From Ectobacillus ponti (GTDB lineage Bacteria > Bacillota > Bacilli > Bacillales > Bacillaceae_G), in contig NZ_JANCLT010000004.1 in NCBI RefSeq assembly GCF_024294785.1, positions 193,843 to 257,842 of the forward strand: a stretch of 64,000 nucleotides of DNA. Reading direction: 5' to 3'. Each line of letters starts with the position of its first letter. The first letter of the stretch is position 1. The position numbers and the translations under genes were made by a program. The notes beneath the pieces are model-generated. The model ran no database searches. It worked only from the letters and a program-made list of their open reading frames with translations, and was not told where the DNA came from. This document shows positions 16,735 through 25,675 of this stretch, piece after piece.

Positions 16735-18041
16735 GCATGAACACATACTTTGCAGGCGAACGCCAAAAGTGGGAGCAGTTCCTCGCTGCTCCGCTGTACT
16801 TACCGACAGGAAGAATTCATAGCATACAGGAGCAGGTGTTTGTCTCCAAAGGGCCAAAAGCAAAAATTGGCGATATTTGCGTGGTGGGCGAGAAGAAAGT
16901 GATGTGCGAAGTCATTGCAATTGAAAAGGAAAACAACATGCTGCTTCCGTTTGACCAGAACGAAAAGGTCAGCTACGGCGATGCTGTTATCTTAATCGGA
17001 GAAGAAGTGAAGGTGCCGCGCGGCGAGCATTTGCTTGGCAAGGTTTTAAATGCAAACGGCGAGGTGCTGAACGATGCGGTTGGGGACTATGCATATCAGC
17101 GTATCCATCTCGATGCGCCGCCCATCCATGCTTTTGACCGTTTGGAAATTCAGGATGTATTCCAGACAGGCATTAAGTCCATTGATTCCATGCTGACAAT
17201 TGGGGTTGGCCAAAAGATTGGTATTTTTGCCGGTTCCGGTGTCGGGAAATCCACGCTGCTGGGCATGATTGCAAAGAATGCCAGTGCGGATGTTAACGTC
17301 ATTGCCCTGGTCGGGGAGCGCGGACGCGAGGTGAAGGATTTCATCCGCAAAGAGCTGGGAGAGGAAGGAATGAAGAAGAGCGTGCTTGTTGTGGCGACCT
17401 CCGATGAAAGCCATCTGATGCAGCTTAGGGCAGCGAAGCTTGGCACCTCTATTGCAGAATACTTCCGTGACCAAGGAAAGAATGTCCTTCTCATGATGGA
17501 CTCTGTCACCCGTTTTGCCGATGCCCGCCGCAGCATTGACATTGCCATCAAGGAGTTGCCGATCGGCGGTAAGACGCTTTTGATGGAAAGCTATATGAAG
17601 AGACTGCTGGAACGTGCCGGCCGGACAAGGAAGGGAGCCATCACAGGTATTTATACTGTACTGGTGGACGGCGATGATATGAACGGTCCTGTTCCTGACC
17701 TGGCCCGCGGTATTTTGGACGGACATATTGTCCTGAAGCGTGATTTGGCGACGCTGGGCCACTATCCGGCCATCTCCGTATTGGACTCTGTCAGTCGTAT
17801 TATGGAAGAGATTGTAAGACCTGAGCATTGGCAGCTGGCAAAAGAGATGCGCAAAACCATGTCTATTTACAAACAAAATGAGCTGTACTTCAAGCTTGGC
17901 ACAATTCAGGAATCAGCAGAGAATCGTGACATCTTTGATTCCAAACGAAAAATTGACGGCATTAACGAGTTTCTGAAGCAGGGACGCCATGATTATTTGG
18001 AGTTTGACGAAACACTTGAGCAGATGCAGCGGGTCATTTAA
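16731..18041 (+). CDS. fliI: Flagellum-specific ATPase FliI
   Basis: This 436-residue ATPase powers flagellar protein export and is related to F1-beta. It shows Walker A (GIFAGSGVGKSTLLGMIA), the GERGREVKDFI region, Walker B (KNVLLMMDSVTRFADARR) and the C-terminal helical part. The ATG at 16731 overlaps the fliH stop. A 110-base gap with its own -10 box separates it from fliJ. Confidence 0.96.
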   Translation: MSMNTYFAGERQKWEQFLAAPLYLPTGRIHSIQEQVFVSKGPKAKIGDICVVGEKKVMCEVIAIEKENNMLLPFDQNEKVSYGDAVILIGEEVKVPRGEHLLGKVLNANGEVLNDAVGDYAYQRIHLDAPPIHAFDRLEIQDVFQTGIKSIDSMLTIGVGQKIGIFAGSGVGKSTLLGMIAKNASADVNVIALVGERGREVKDFIRKELGEEGMKKSVLVVATSDESHLMQLRAAKLGTSIAEYFRDQGKNVLLMMDSVTRFADARRSIDIAIKELPIGGKTLLMESYMKRLLERAGRTRKGAITGIYTVLVDGDDMNGPVPDLARGILDGHIVLKRDLATLGHYPAISVLDSVSRIMEEIVRPEHWQLAKEMRKTMSIYKQNELYFKLGTIQESAENRDIFDSKRKIDGINEFLKQGRHDYLEFDETLEQMQRVI

Positions 18042-18114
18042 AAGCAGGAAGAAGAGGAAAAAACTTTTTGAAACGTATTATTAAGATATTATGCGATTAG
18101 TGCATGAAACATTA

Positions 18115-18120
18115 TATAAT
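18115..18120 (+). promoter_or_regulatory. Putative promoter before fliJ
   Basis: A perfect TATAAT lies 31 bases upstream of the fliJ start in an AT-rich 110-base gap after fliI. A clear -35 is lacking, so this is a candidate internal promoter of the fliJ-fliK-flgD-flgE group. Confidence 0.45.
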
Positions 18121-18151
18121 AGGTCTATAGAGCGGCAGAGGGGGGAGCAGT

Positions 18152-18556
18152 GTGAACCGTGAGCAGTACAATGTCATTAAGATGCAGCTTGAACGTGAAA
18201 AGGAGAAGGTGCTGGCTGAAATCAGCGCGCTGACAAGGGAAAAGCGTTTCATAGAGCAGAGGAAGAGCTATGAGATTCAAGTGTTCTGTTCGCGCAGCCA
18301 AAACACCGGGACGGTTGCGGCAGGCATGCTTGCAGCTCCTTCCTTCTCGCCGGAAAGACTGAAGGACTTGGACAAAAAGCTTGGCAAGGCTGTGGAATTT
18401 ATTCAGCGAAATGAGCGGGAGCTCGAGCAGCTGAAGGAGAAGGAAAGAACCATTGATGATTTGTACCGCGAGCACGAGAGGCAGCGGCAGGACAAGGAAA
18501 ACAAGCAAGAAGAAAAGGTGCTGTTAGATTTGAAAATGGCATTGGCAGTCCGTTAA
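18152..18556 (+). CDS. fliJ: FliJ-like flagellar export protein
   Basis: This 134-residue coiled-coil protein lies between fliI and fliK, the normal place of FliJ. FliJ inserts into the FliI ring and acts with the export gate. Heptad-rich N- and C-terminal helices (EQYNVIKMQLEREKEKVLAEISALTREKRF and KLGKAVEFIQRNERELEQLKEKERTIDDLYREH) are visible. Sequence conservation is low, so the call is mainly structural and positional. The GTG start at 18152 follows GAGGGGGGAGC. Confidence 0.7.
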   Translation: MNREQYNVIKMQLEREKEKVLAEISALTREKRFIEQRKSYEIQVFCSRSQNTGTVAAGMLAAPSFSPERLKDLDKKLGKAVEFIQRNERELEQLKEKERTIDDLYREHERQRQDKENKQEEKVLLDLKMALAVR

Positions 18557-18571
18557 GGTGGTGGAAGCTGG

Positions 18572-19696
18572 ATGATGATTGAACAGGTGCTGCCTGTGGC
18601 ACAGCGTGCACAGGAGCCGCGAATGGAACAAAGGAATGAGCAAGAGCCAGGTAAATTTGCGGAGGAACTGAAGAAAGGAATAGTCCGGGAGAAGAAGGCA
18701 GCGGAGAAGGATCCAGAAACGAAAACACTGCAGAAAATAGAAGAAAAGCACGATACAGGAACACTGAAGAAAAAAGAAGGAAAGCATGATACAGAAATTA
18801 CGAAAAGTGGCAAGAAGCCCTTCTTGCTGCCGGAGCAGGAAGCGGCCGTGCCCCTGCAGCCAGCCTCGATTCCAGTCGAACAGATGCAGCCGCTAAGCCA
18901 TGATGCCAAGGCGCAGGAGCTTTTGCTGGCTGTATCTGATAAGGGGCTGGCATTGGAAAAGCTGAAGGACCGGCCTGAAATACTGGAGCAGCTTACAGCT
19001 CTTTTGCAAAGCATGCAGGGGAATACTCCGATATCTCAGTTGCCGCAGGTGCAGCAATTTTTGCAGGAGCAAGGCTTAGAGACGATTGCCGGGCCTGGCC
19101 AGTCGGCTGCCCAACTGCTGCAAAGCTTGGCTGATTTGCAGCCGTCCCTGCTTGTGGAGGATGTCTCCTTGCCTGCTGCAGCTGATGAGAAGGATAAGCA
19201 GAAGGATGATATAAAAGATGGCATGCCCCTGGATTCTCTTCATGCTTTGACGGCAGAGACAGTGCAGCCAAAGCAGCCGAATGGCGGGCAGCCGGAAAAG
19301 GTGCCGGTAGCCGACTTGAAGGAGCATATGCAGCAGAAGGTTGAAGAGCTGCAGAAGTTTGTCGCCCGGAACGAGCGCATCTATATGCAGCTTGATCCAG
19401 ACCGCTTCGGCACGCTCCATGTATTTCTTCGCAAACAGGGCGATCAAATTCATGTGCATGTGGAAGGGCAGCGCAATGAGATGCAAAAGCAGGTGGAGAA
19501 TATCTTCCAAGAGCTGAAGCATCAGCTGAAGGAGCGCAATATTGATGTGCAGCTAAGCTATACGGAGCGGGACAACAAGCAAGAGGGTGGACAAGAGCAG
19601 CGGCAGGAACGGCAGACAAAGCGGGACAGCCCAGGGGCTGAAGCAGAACAAAATCAGTTTGCGGGATTATGGGAGGGAGTAGACGATGGCAATTAA
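18572..19696 (+). CDS. fliK: Flagellar hook-length control protein FliK
   Basis: This 374-residue protein has a long charged, low-complexity N-terminal half that serves as the ruler. The conserved C-terminal switch domain (about residues 245-340) reads YMQLDPDRFGTLHVFLRKQGDQIHVHVEGQRNEMQKQVENIFQELKHQLKERNIDVQLSYTE. FliK stops hook growth and switches export to filament proteins. The ATG at 18572 follows GGTGGTGGAAGC. It overlaps flgD by 11 bases. Confidence 0.9.
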   Translation: MMIEQVLPVAQRAQEPRMEQRNEQEPGKFAEELKKGIVREKKAAEKDPETKTLQKIEEKHDTGTLKKKEGKHDTEITKSGKKPFLLPEQEAAVPLQPASIPVEQMQPLSHDAKAQELLLAVSDKGLALEKLKDRPEILEQLTALLQSMQGNTPISQLPQVQQFLQEQGLETIAGPGQSAAQLLQSLADLQPSLLVEDVSLPAAADEKDKQKDDIKDGMPLDSLHALTAETVQPKQPNGGQPEKVPVADLKEHMQQKVEELQKFVARNERIYMQLDPDRFGTLHVFLRKQGDQIHVHVEGQRNEMQKQVENIFQELKHQLKERNIDVQLSYTERDNKQEGGQEQRQERQTKRDSPGAEAEQNQFAGLWEGVDDGN

Positions 19697-20135
19697 TTTG
19701 AACACATTGGCAAACCAGGCCTTGCAGCCGGCTGCAAGTACCGGAGCATCCTCCTCAGCCTCGAAGGCCATGAGCAGCATGATGGGGAAGGATGACTTCT
19801 TAAAGCTCTTCTTGGCGAGCATGCAGTATCAGGATCCGATGAACGCCATGGATACGAACCAGATGATGAGCCAAATGTCACAGCTCACGCTTATTGAACA
19901 GGTGCAGAATATGTCCAAAGCGGTAGAGTCCTTCTCAGCCGTGGCGCAGACAAGTGCATTGGACAGCGGGATGAAGTTTTTGGGCAAGCAAATTAAGGGT
20001 GTGGATCAGGACGGCAATACGATAGAAGGGCGTGTAGATCAAGTTCGTTCAGTGTCCGGTGCAGTAGAGCTGGTGGTGGGCGATAAGACTGTACCGCTTC
20101 AGCAGGTGGCAAGCGTGGAAGCAGGCCAAGCGTAA
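19686..20135 (+). CDS. flgD: Flagellar hook assembly scaffold FlgD
   Basis: This 149-residue hook-cap protein has the typical segment MMGKDDFLKLFLASMQYQDPMNAMDTNQMMSQMSQLTLIEQVQNM. A small beta domain near the C-terminus (KFLGKQIKGVDQDGNTIEGRVDQVRSVSGAVELVVGDKTVPLQQVASVE) follows. It is required for hook polymerisation and is shed afterwards. Confidence 0.94.
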   Translation: MAINLNTLANQALQPAASTGASSSASKAMSSMMGKDDFLKLFLASMQYQDPMNAMDTNQMMSQMSQLTLIEQVQNMSKAVESFSAVAQTSALDSGMKFLGKQIKGVDQDGNTIEGRVDQVRSVSGAVELVVGDKTVPLQQVASVEAGQA

Positions 20136-20182
20136 TACTAGTGTAACACCCATACATTCATTTCATACAGGGAGTGGAGACG

Positions 20183-21442
20183 ATGATTCAATCTTTATAT
20201 ACAAGCATCAGCGGGATGAAGTCATTCCAGGAAGCATTGAGCGTGACGTCCAATAACATTGCCAACGCACAGACAATCGGTTTTAAAAAGCAAAAGGCCA
20301 TGTTCGATGATCTTCTCTATCAAAGCGCTGCCGGATCAAAGAGCGACGGCAAATATGCCGGCACAAATGCCCGCAGCGTCGGTACAGGGGTTAAGCTCAG
20401 CAGTATCAACACAGATTACTCCAGCGGCTCATTGACGCTGACAGGCGGGAAAACGGACGTAGCTCTTGAAGGAAATGGCTTCTTTCTGCTTGGCGATGCA
20501 AGCGGTGCAAACCCTCAATACACACGGAAAGGCGCTTTTAACGTTTCAGCAGATTTCCGGATTGTGAACGCCGAGGGCAAGTACGTCATGGGTTATCCGG
20601 CAGACCCGGCGACAGGAAACATCAAGCAAGGCGGCGTCCCGCAGCCGATTGAACTGCCGATGGGCACAGCGGTCGGCGGGATTAAGACAGATACGGCAAC
20701 CATGTCCGGCAACCTGCCGAAGGACGGCACAACCATTCAGTTTCCGTTCTATGATGATGCCGGCAATAAGCTGGTAATGGAATTGAAATATACTCCGGCC
20801 ACAGACACTGAGAAGCAGGCAGCCGGTCTTGCGGCTGACGAATCCATGTATACCTATAACGCAACTGTGCAAAATCCGGATGGCAGCACAGCGCAGGCGG
20901 GTTCAGGCAGCATCACATTCAATGCAAATGGAACATTAAAACAAGATCCAAATGTGGATCCGGCCCAAATACCGTCTCTTGATTTAACGTATGGAGGCAG
21001 CCCTGTCAGCCTGAAAATCGGCGGCATGACCAACTATCCTACAGACAAGACAATGAAGGTAACGGATATCAGCGGACGTCAGGCAGCGGTTGCAATGGAT
21101 TATTCCATTACAGACGGCGGTTACGTCATGGTGAAGTACTCTGACGGCACCATGAAGGCGGCCGCCCAATTGGCAGTTGCCACGTTCCCGAACGAAAAGG
21201 GCTTGGTTAAGACAGGCAGCGGCAACTATATTGAAGGGCCGGCAGCCGGTGCGGTAGCCTATGGCGTATCCGGGCAAAATGGCGCCGGACAAGTCCGCGG
21301 GGGCGCGACAGAGGGCTCTAACGTGGACTTATCTACAGAGTTTGTGGATTTGATGGTGTACCAGCGCGGCTTCCAGGGAAACTCCAAGGTGATTAAGGTA
21401 GCTGACGATGTTATGAATGACATTGTCAACCTTATTCGCTAA
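20183..21442 (+). CDS. flgE: Flagellar hook protein FlgE
   Basis: This 419-residue hook subunit has SLYTSISGMKSFQEALSVTSNNIANAQTIGFKKQKAMFDDLLYQ at its N-terminus. It has FlgE-specific middle domains with ALEGNGFFLLGD and the C-terminal axial helix GATEGSNVDLSTEFVDLMVYQRGFQGNSKVIKVADDVMNDIVNLIR. The ATG at 20183 follows GGGAGTGGAG; an in-frame GTG at 20174 is inside that ribosome binding site. Confidence 0.95.
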   Translation: MIQSLYTSISGMKSFQEALSVTSNNIANAQTIGFKKQKAMFDDLLYQSAAGSKSDGKYAGTNARSVGTGVKLSSINTDYSSGSLTLTGGKTDVALEGNGFFLLGDASGANPQYTRKGAFNVSADFRIVNAEGKYVMGYPADPATGNIKQGGVPQPIELPMGTAVGGIKTDTATMSGNLPKDGTTIQFPFYDDAGNKLVMELKYTPATDTEKQAAGLAADESMYTYNATVQNPDGSTAQAGSGSITFNANGTLKQDPNVDPAQIPSLDLTYGGSPVSLKIGGMTNYPTDKTMKVTDISGRQAAVAMDYSITDGGYVMVKYSDGTMKAAAQLAVATFPNEKGLVKTGSGNYIEGPAAGAVAYGVSGQNGAGQVRGGATEGSNVDLSTEFVDLMVYQRGFQGNSKVIKVADDVMNDIVNLIR

Positions 21443-21558
21443 GGATGCGAGAGGAGGAGTGTTTTGCCGCTTCTCCTTTACATAATGAGGGTTTGGATAA
21501 AATACAGCGGCATTTCATATCATAGAAAAAAGATTATGGTCCAGAGAGGATTTTTGCC

Positions 21559-21891
21559 ATGCAACGAGCAGAGCGGATTCGCAGCCTGCCCTTCTTTCAG
21601 GACAAGGAGGGTTTGGCCCGGCAGATCATACGTCTCGAACAGGAAGAGAATATGTATCTTCCGAATGAGTTTGCCATCAAGCAGGTGCCTCCTTATGATT
21701 TTGACGGCAAAGAGGCTGTCATCGGCCGCATCCATGACTTCTATTATATCGGGATCCAAAATGGGAGCGGGAGCTGGAAGTATCAAGCATTTGCCAGTGA
21801 AATCAAGTGTAAGGAATTTTTCATCAACCTGCCGGATATCACGGATAGGCAGCTGGCATTCTGGCTGCATAATATTGAGATGCTGTCCTAG
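21559..21891 (+). CDS. Small conserved-looking protein of unknown function
   Basis: This 110-residue protein is not recognised with confidence. It reads as a compact alpha/beta protein (RIRSLPFFQDKEGLARQIIRLEQEE at the start, GKEAVIGRIHDFYYIGIQNGSGSWKYQAF in the middle, LPDITDRQLAFWLHNIEML at the end), with no membrane segment. The ATG at 21559 follows AGAGAGGA at ten bases. It is followed 11 bases later by another accessory gene and then cheV, which suggests a motility accessory role. Confidence 0.7.
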   Translation: MQRAERIRSLPFFQDKEGLARQIIRLEQEENMYLPNEFAIKQVPPYDFDGKEAVIGRIHDFYYIGIQNGSGSWKYQAFASEIKCKEFFINLPDITDRQLAFWLHNIEMLS

Positions 21892-21902
21892 GGAGGCAGA
21901 CA

Positions 21903-22397
21903 ATGGGTGAAAAGCAGAACAAGTATCGTGTGACATTTATAACGGCAAGCGGCATTGAGCAGCGTACAGTGCTGGATGCGCATAATCTGCCGGACTGCAT
22001 CCGCAAGGTCGAAGGGATTATGAAGGATCCGGCCGGCTATTTCACCAATGATAAGAAAAATAATACGTACTTCACTGTTCAAAAGCAGCAGGCCGCTTAC
22101 GTTCAATATGAACTGCTGTTTTCCGGACGGGAAATCCATATGGAAAAGCTGAAGCACCTTCCTGTTGAAGCCGTGCAGCAGGTGCTGCAAGCCTTGACCG
22201 ACCCTGAGGTGTATGCGCTTGCCCTGGCCGAGGTGGATTTGGAAACACGCAGCCTCTTTTATCAGCACATGTCCCCCGGATTCCGCCAGGATGTGGAGCG
22301 GCATCGGCAGGAACGCTGGGAGGAAGGCTCCATGGAGGCTTATCAGGCGCAGGAAATGCTTTTGGATACCGTTACATCCATTATCCGCAGGAACTGA
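21903..22397 (+). CDS. Orphan protein with a FliG C-domain-like segment
   Basis: This 164-residue protein has two parts. Residues 1-78 form a beta-rich domain of unknown type (KYRVTFITASGIEQRTVLDAH, YVQYELLFSGREI). Residues about 85-164 follow by eye the helical C-terminal domain of FliG: VQQVLQALTDPEVYALALAEVDLETRSLFYQHMSPGFRQDVERHR, an acidic turn, then YQAQEMLLDTVTSIIRRN. The FliG in this window has LRRVLEDIKDNLLIAKALKVAKEEIKEKLFTCMSSSRRDMIIEEL. The ATG at 21903 follows GGGAGGCAG. It is placed directly before cheV. It may act on the rotor or merely share the fold; the similarity is weak and was judged by eye. Confidence 0.7.
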   Translation: MGEKQNKYRVTFITASGIEQRTVLDAHNLPDCIRKVEGIMKDPAGYFTNDKKNNTYFTVQKQQAAYVQYELLFSGREIHMEKLKHLPVEAVQQVLQALTDPEVYALALAEVDLETRSLFYQHMSPGFRQDVERHRQERWEEGSMEAYQAQEMLLDTVTSIIRRN

Positions 22398-22421
22398 TCC
22401 TGCTATCGAGGAGGTCTACTT

Positions 22422-23336
22422 ATGTCTGATAATAAAAACAGCATCCTGCTGGAAAGCGGTACAAACGAGCTTGAGATTGTTACATACACAGTGGGGAGCA
22501 GCCTATTCGCCATTAACGTCATGAAGGTGCGGGAAATCATCAATCCGCTGCCGGTGACAATTGTGCCCCAATCTGATCCCGCTGTCGAAGGGGTCGTCCA
22601 GGTGCGCGGTGAAATTTTGCCGGTCATTAATCTGGCCTATGTACTGAAGCTGCAATCCGACCGCGCCGTGGAGGATACAAAATTCATTATAGCTGAATTG
22701 AACCAAATGAAGGTGATTTTCCGTGTGGACGAGGTGCACCGGATTCAGCGCATTTCCTGGGAGCAGATTGACGAGCCGGCTTCGCTCTCCATGGGCTTGG
22801 AGGAAACAACCTCCGGCATTATTAAGCTTGACGGCAAGATTGTGCTCCTGCTGGATTATGAACGCATTGTCTCTGAAATCAATGATTCCGGATATGATTC
22901 CCAAAAGCTGAACAACATTGAAAAGAAAACAGAGCGCAACAGCAAGATTGTATACATTGCCGAAGATTCGGCGATGCTGCGGCAGGTGCTTGAAGAGACA
23001 CTCACACAAGCCGGCTATACAAAGCTGCAGTTCTACAGCAACGGCGCAGAGGCACTGCGCAACATCGAGCGTCTGGCCAAAGACTATGGCGAGAAAATGT
23101 TCGACCACATTCATCTTTTAATTACAGATATTGAGATGCCGAAGATGGACGGGCATCATTTGACGAAGAATATCAAGGAGCACCCAATTGCCCGGAGGCT
23201 GCCGGTCATCATCTTTTCCTCCCTTATTACAAATGAACTGCACCATAAGGGTGAGGCAGTGGGAGCGGACGCGCAGGTCAGCAAGCCGGATATCCGCAAG
23301 CTGATCGGGCTGGTGGATGAATTGATTTTCTCATGA
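22422..23336 (+). CDS. cheV: Chemotaxis coupling/response-regulator protein CheV
   Basis: This 304-residue protein has an N-terminal CheW-like domain (LEIVTYTVGSSLFAINVMKVREIINPLPVTIVPQ, GVVQVRGEILPVINL) and a C-terminal receiver domain (KIVYIAEDSAMLRQVLEETLTQAGY, phospho-acceptor in LLITDIEMPKMDG, conserved lysine in AQVSKPD). CheV couples receptors to CheA and takes part in adaptation. The ATG at 22422 follows CGAGGAGGTC. Confidence 0.95.
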   Translation: MSDNKNSILLESGTNELEIVTYTVGSSLFAINVMKVREIINPLPVTIVPQSDPAVEGVVQVRGEILPVINLAYVLKLQSDRAVEDTKFIIAELNQMKVIFRVDEVHRIQRISWEQIDEPASLSMGLEETTSGIIKLDGKIVLLLDYERIVSEINDSGYDSQKLNNIEKKTERNSKIVYIAEDSAMLRQVLEETLTQAGYTKLQFYSNGAEALRNIERLAKDYGEKMFDHIHLLITDIEMPKMDGHHLTKNIKEHPIARRLPVIIFSSLITNELHHKGEAVGADAQVSKPDIRKLIGLVDELIFS

Positions 23337-23342
23337 ACTGTT

Positions 23343-23381
23343 ACAAGGAGAGTGCTGCCTATGATGCAGCACTTTCCTTGT
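23343..23381. repeat. Strong inverted repeat between cheV and the glycosyltransferase gene
   Basis: ACAAGGA-G-AGTGCTGC and GCAGCACT-T-TCCTTGT pair along 16 positions, one being G-U, around a seven-base loop. No T-run follows on either strand, so it is not a standard terminator. It may be an RNA processing or stability element. Confidence 0.65.
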
Positions 23382-23404
23382 CATGTAGTCGGAAAGGGGA
23401 ACAC

Positions 23405-25285
23405 ATGGAGAAGCCATTTTTGTCAGCGTGTTTGATTGTAAAAAATGAAGAGAAGGTGCTCCGGAGATGCCTGGAATCCCTGCAGGGGGCAGTGGATGAA
23501 ATCATTGTGGCTGACACAGGCTCAACGGACAAAACGAAAGAAATCGCCAGTGAATTCACACCGCATATATACGATTTCGTCTGGATAGATGATTTTTCGG
23601 CAGCCCGCAACTTCGCGGCACAGCATGCTTCCGGGGAATGGGTGTTAAGTGTGGATGCGGACGAGTATTTGGATCGGGACAGCCTTCTAAAATCATTGGA
23701 AGTACTGCGCAGCCCAGAGAATGAGCTTAGCATGTTTACGGCCGAAATCATCAGCTTTACAGGTGAGCAGGGAGAAGGGACAGCCACACACCGCATGGGC
23801 AGGGTGTATCGAAGAAACAAGGTGGAATACGTCGGGGCGATCCATGAGCAGCTGTCAGGAGCCGGAGGCATGGGCAGTCTGCCGCTGACCTTTTACCACT
23901 ATGGTTACTTGCAGCATGTTGTTAAGGAAAAGAAAAAGGATGAACGGAACTTGGCTATTTTGCGTGCCGAATTGCGGAGCGGCAAAGCAACAGGCTTTAC
24001 ATACTATAACTACGGGCAGGAATTGATGCAGTTGGAAAGATGGGAGGAAGCCCTGCAGGCATTTATGACAGCATATGAACGGAAGCCAAATATGCAGGCG
24101 GCTTGGATTCCTCACACGCTTCTTTCCATTATTAAGACCTTATTTCAGTTAAAACGGTACAGTCAGGCCTTGACAGTTGCAGCTGAGGCGGAGAAAGCAT
24201 GGCCGGATTCTCCCGATTTTTTGTTTTGGCGCGGTGAAGTGTACCGGCAGCAGGGGCGGTTGGCTGATGCCAAAGAAGTCTTCCACCACCTTCTTGCCCG
24301 CTCATATGCGCATGTTATTGTGCTGTTTGACGCGAAGGAGTACTTGCCTCATGAACGTCTTGCAGTGATTTACGAGCAGGAGCATCGGCCGCAGGAAGCG
24401 GTAAAGCATTATGTGGCTGCGATGAACGTAAAAGGTCCCATAGAATTGCTTGTGTGGCGTCTTGCGAGGATTCTAAGCAAGCATCATGAGGCGGAGGAGG
24501 TTGTTGTGTTCCTGGAGAAGCATAAAATGCTCCCCACAAAGCGGAGTCGTTTAAATCTCATCCGCAAGCTGGTGCATGAAGGCCATATTGAATTGTCGCT
24601 GCGGCTTGCGGCCGATGAGTTTGAGCCGCCTATTCAAACAGCTATTATGTGCAAAGCTGCCATCCTGTCAGAACCGCACTTGGAGCCAGACATGATGGAA
24701 CTGTCAGAAGAAACGGTCAGCACAGCCTTACAGCTGGGTCTGATGGATTTAGGAGACTTATGTGTACTGTATTATTATAGGAGAGATGAGGCATTAAAAA
24801 GCTTCTTCCAAGGGAAAGGAACAAGACAACTGATTCCTTCCTTATTTCAAGAAGGAAAGGCTAAGAAAGCGGACCAGCAGCAGTTCTTACAGGTGCTGGA
24901 GAAGGCTCTGGTTGCCAAGAGATATGCTTTTATCGAATATTTGCTGCTCTATGCCGAGAAGTACAGCCACGCTTTGGATGCAAAGATGGCAGATTTGTTC
25001 TACTGGCATGGATACAGCGATATTGCCTTGAATCTGTACCAAAGCGCACCGGACAGCCAACTGACAAAGCAGGGATACGAAAATGTGGTGCTTTGGCTGC
25101 GGGAGCATGGGGAGGAAGAGGAGGCAGTGCGGATTGCCAAGGAAGCTGCTGCGAAATTCCCGGCCGATTTCCGCTTTTACCCTTACATTTTAGAGAGCCA
25201 TGCACTAGACAAAGAGCAGTGGCTTGCCCGGGCGCTGGAGCAATATCCGGACAGCCACTATCTGAGACAGAAATCGACCCCATAA
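23405..25285 (+). CDS. GT2 glycosyltransferase with TPR region
   Basis: This 626-residue protein has an N-terminal GT-A family 2 domain (residues 1-200): LSACLIVKNEEKVLRRCLESL, DEIIVADTGSTDKTKEIA and the DxD-like SVDADEYLDR. A long region of TPR-type helical repeats follows (YNYGQELMQLERWEEALQAFMTAYERKP, FLFWRGEVYRQQGRLADAKEVFHHLL). The ATG at 23405 follows GGAAAGGGG. Its location between cheV and the flagellin genes suggests that it glycosylates flagellin, as proposed for similarly placed genes in Bacillus; this is inference. The acceptor and sugar cannot be read from the sequence. Confidence 0.85.
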   Translation: MEKPFLSACLIVKNEEKVLRRCLESLQGAVDEIIVADTGSTDKTKEIASEFTPHIYDFVWIDDFSAARNFAAQHASGEWVLSVDADEYLDRDSLLKSLEVLRSPENELSMFTAEIISFTGEQGEGTATHRMGRVYRRNKVEYVGAIHEQLSGAGGMGSLPLTFYHYGYLQHVVKEKKKDERNLAILRAELRSGKATGFTYYNYGQELMQLERWEEALQAFMTAYERKPNMQAAWIPHTLLSIIKTLFQLKRYSQALTVAAEAEKAWPDSPDFLFWRGEVYRQQGRLADAKEVFHHLLARSYAHVIVLFDAKEYLPHERLAVIYEQEHRPQEAVKHYVAAMNVKGPIELLVWRLARILSKHHEAEEVVVFLEKHKMLPTKRSRLNLIRKLVHEGHIELSLRLAADEFEPPIQTAIMCKAAILSEPHLEPDMMELSEETVSTALQLGLMDLGDLCVLYYYRRDEALKSFFQGKGTRQLIPSLFQEGKAKKADQQQFLQVLEKALVAKRYAFIEYLLLYAEKYSHALDAKMADLFYWHGYSDIALNLYQSAPDSQLTKQGYENVVLWLREHGEEEEAVRIAKEAAAKFPADFRFYPYILESHALDKEQWLARALEQYPDSHYLRQKSTP

Positions 25286-25358
25286 AAAGGACAACACGCG
25301 CAGCAGCACTCATGGCCCCCGAAGAACACAATATGTACAGGACTGTCAAGGCTCCCGA

Positions 25359-25600
25359 CTCTGGAGCAGCTTGGAAATATCGGCAGCTTGAATTTGAAAT
25401 GCGAAGGCGGCCATGGAAGCTGCTTATGTGTTGGGTTTTCAAGATTGTAGCAAAACGGTTTAGGATGGCATCAAGCTCGGCACAGCTATCTGCCGCCGTT
25501 TGGAGAGGGAGAGGTGATTATGTCGCTGCTGCCTTCTAATTCATAGAAATACCGTTATTTATGTTGTGTAAGAAGCAACCTTTAGGCGGGAAAAATGGTA
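25359..25600 (-). pseudogene. Decayed third flagellin gene
   Basis: On the minus strand this stretch aligns by eye with the neighbouring flagellins but has no open frame. The end of a flagellin is seen at 25359-25380 (GGAGCAGCTTGGAAAT on the plus strand, against GAAGCAGCTTGGAAAC). The region for the motif NRFDYNVENLNTQA lies at 25405-25500, with CCATGGAAG, CAAAACGGTT and a nearby CATCAAGCTCGGCACAGCT resembling the second flagellin. Part of the N-terminal ASRNTNDGISM region lies at 25545-25600. The variable middle and the gene start are missing. It is a relic of a third tandem flagellin. Confidence 0.8.
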
Positions 25601-25675
25601 TCATTAAGAAAAAATGGTGTGAAGCTGCGGCAATCAGAAGCGTGTAATACAACGGATATCAGGAAACACTATGTA

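Noticed and set aside
17046-17876. Minus-strand frame of 276 codons opposite fliI
   Set aside because: FliI is certain in this interval, and the opposite frame has no start signals or recognisable motifs.
21464-21910. Plus-strand frame of 148 codons after flgE
   Set aside because: It overlaps the gene at 21559-21891 almost fully. Its Arg/Ser-rich product and TTG start are less convincing than that gene.
25093-25539. Plus-strand frame running over the end of the glycosyltransferase gene
   Set aside because: The second half is the antisense of a flagellin relic and the first half overlaps the glycosyltransferase in another frame.
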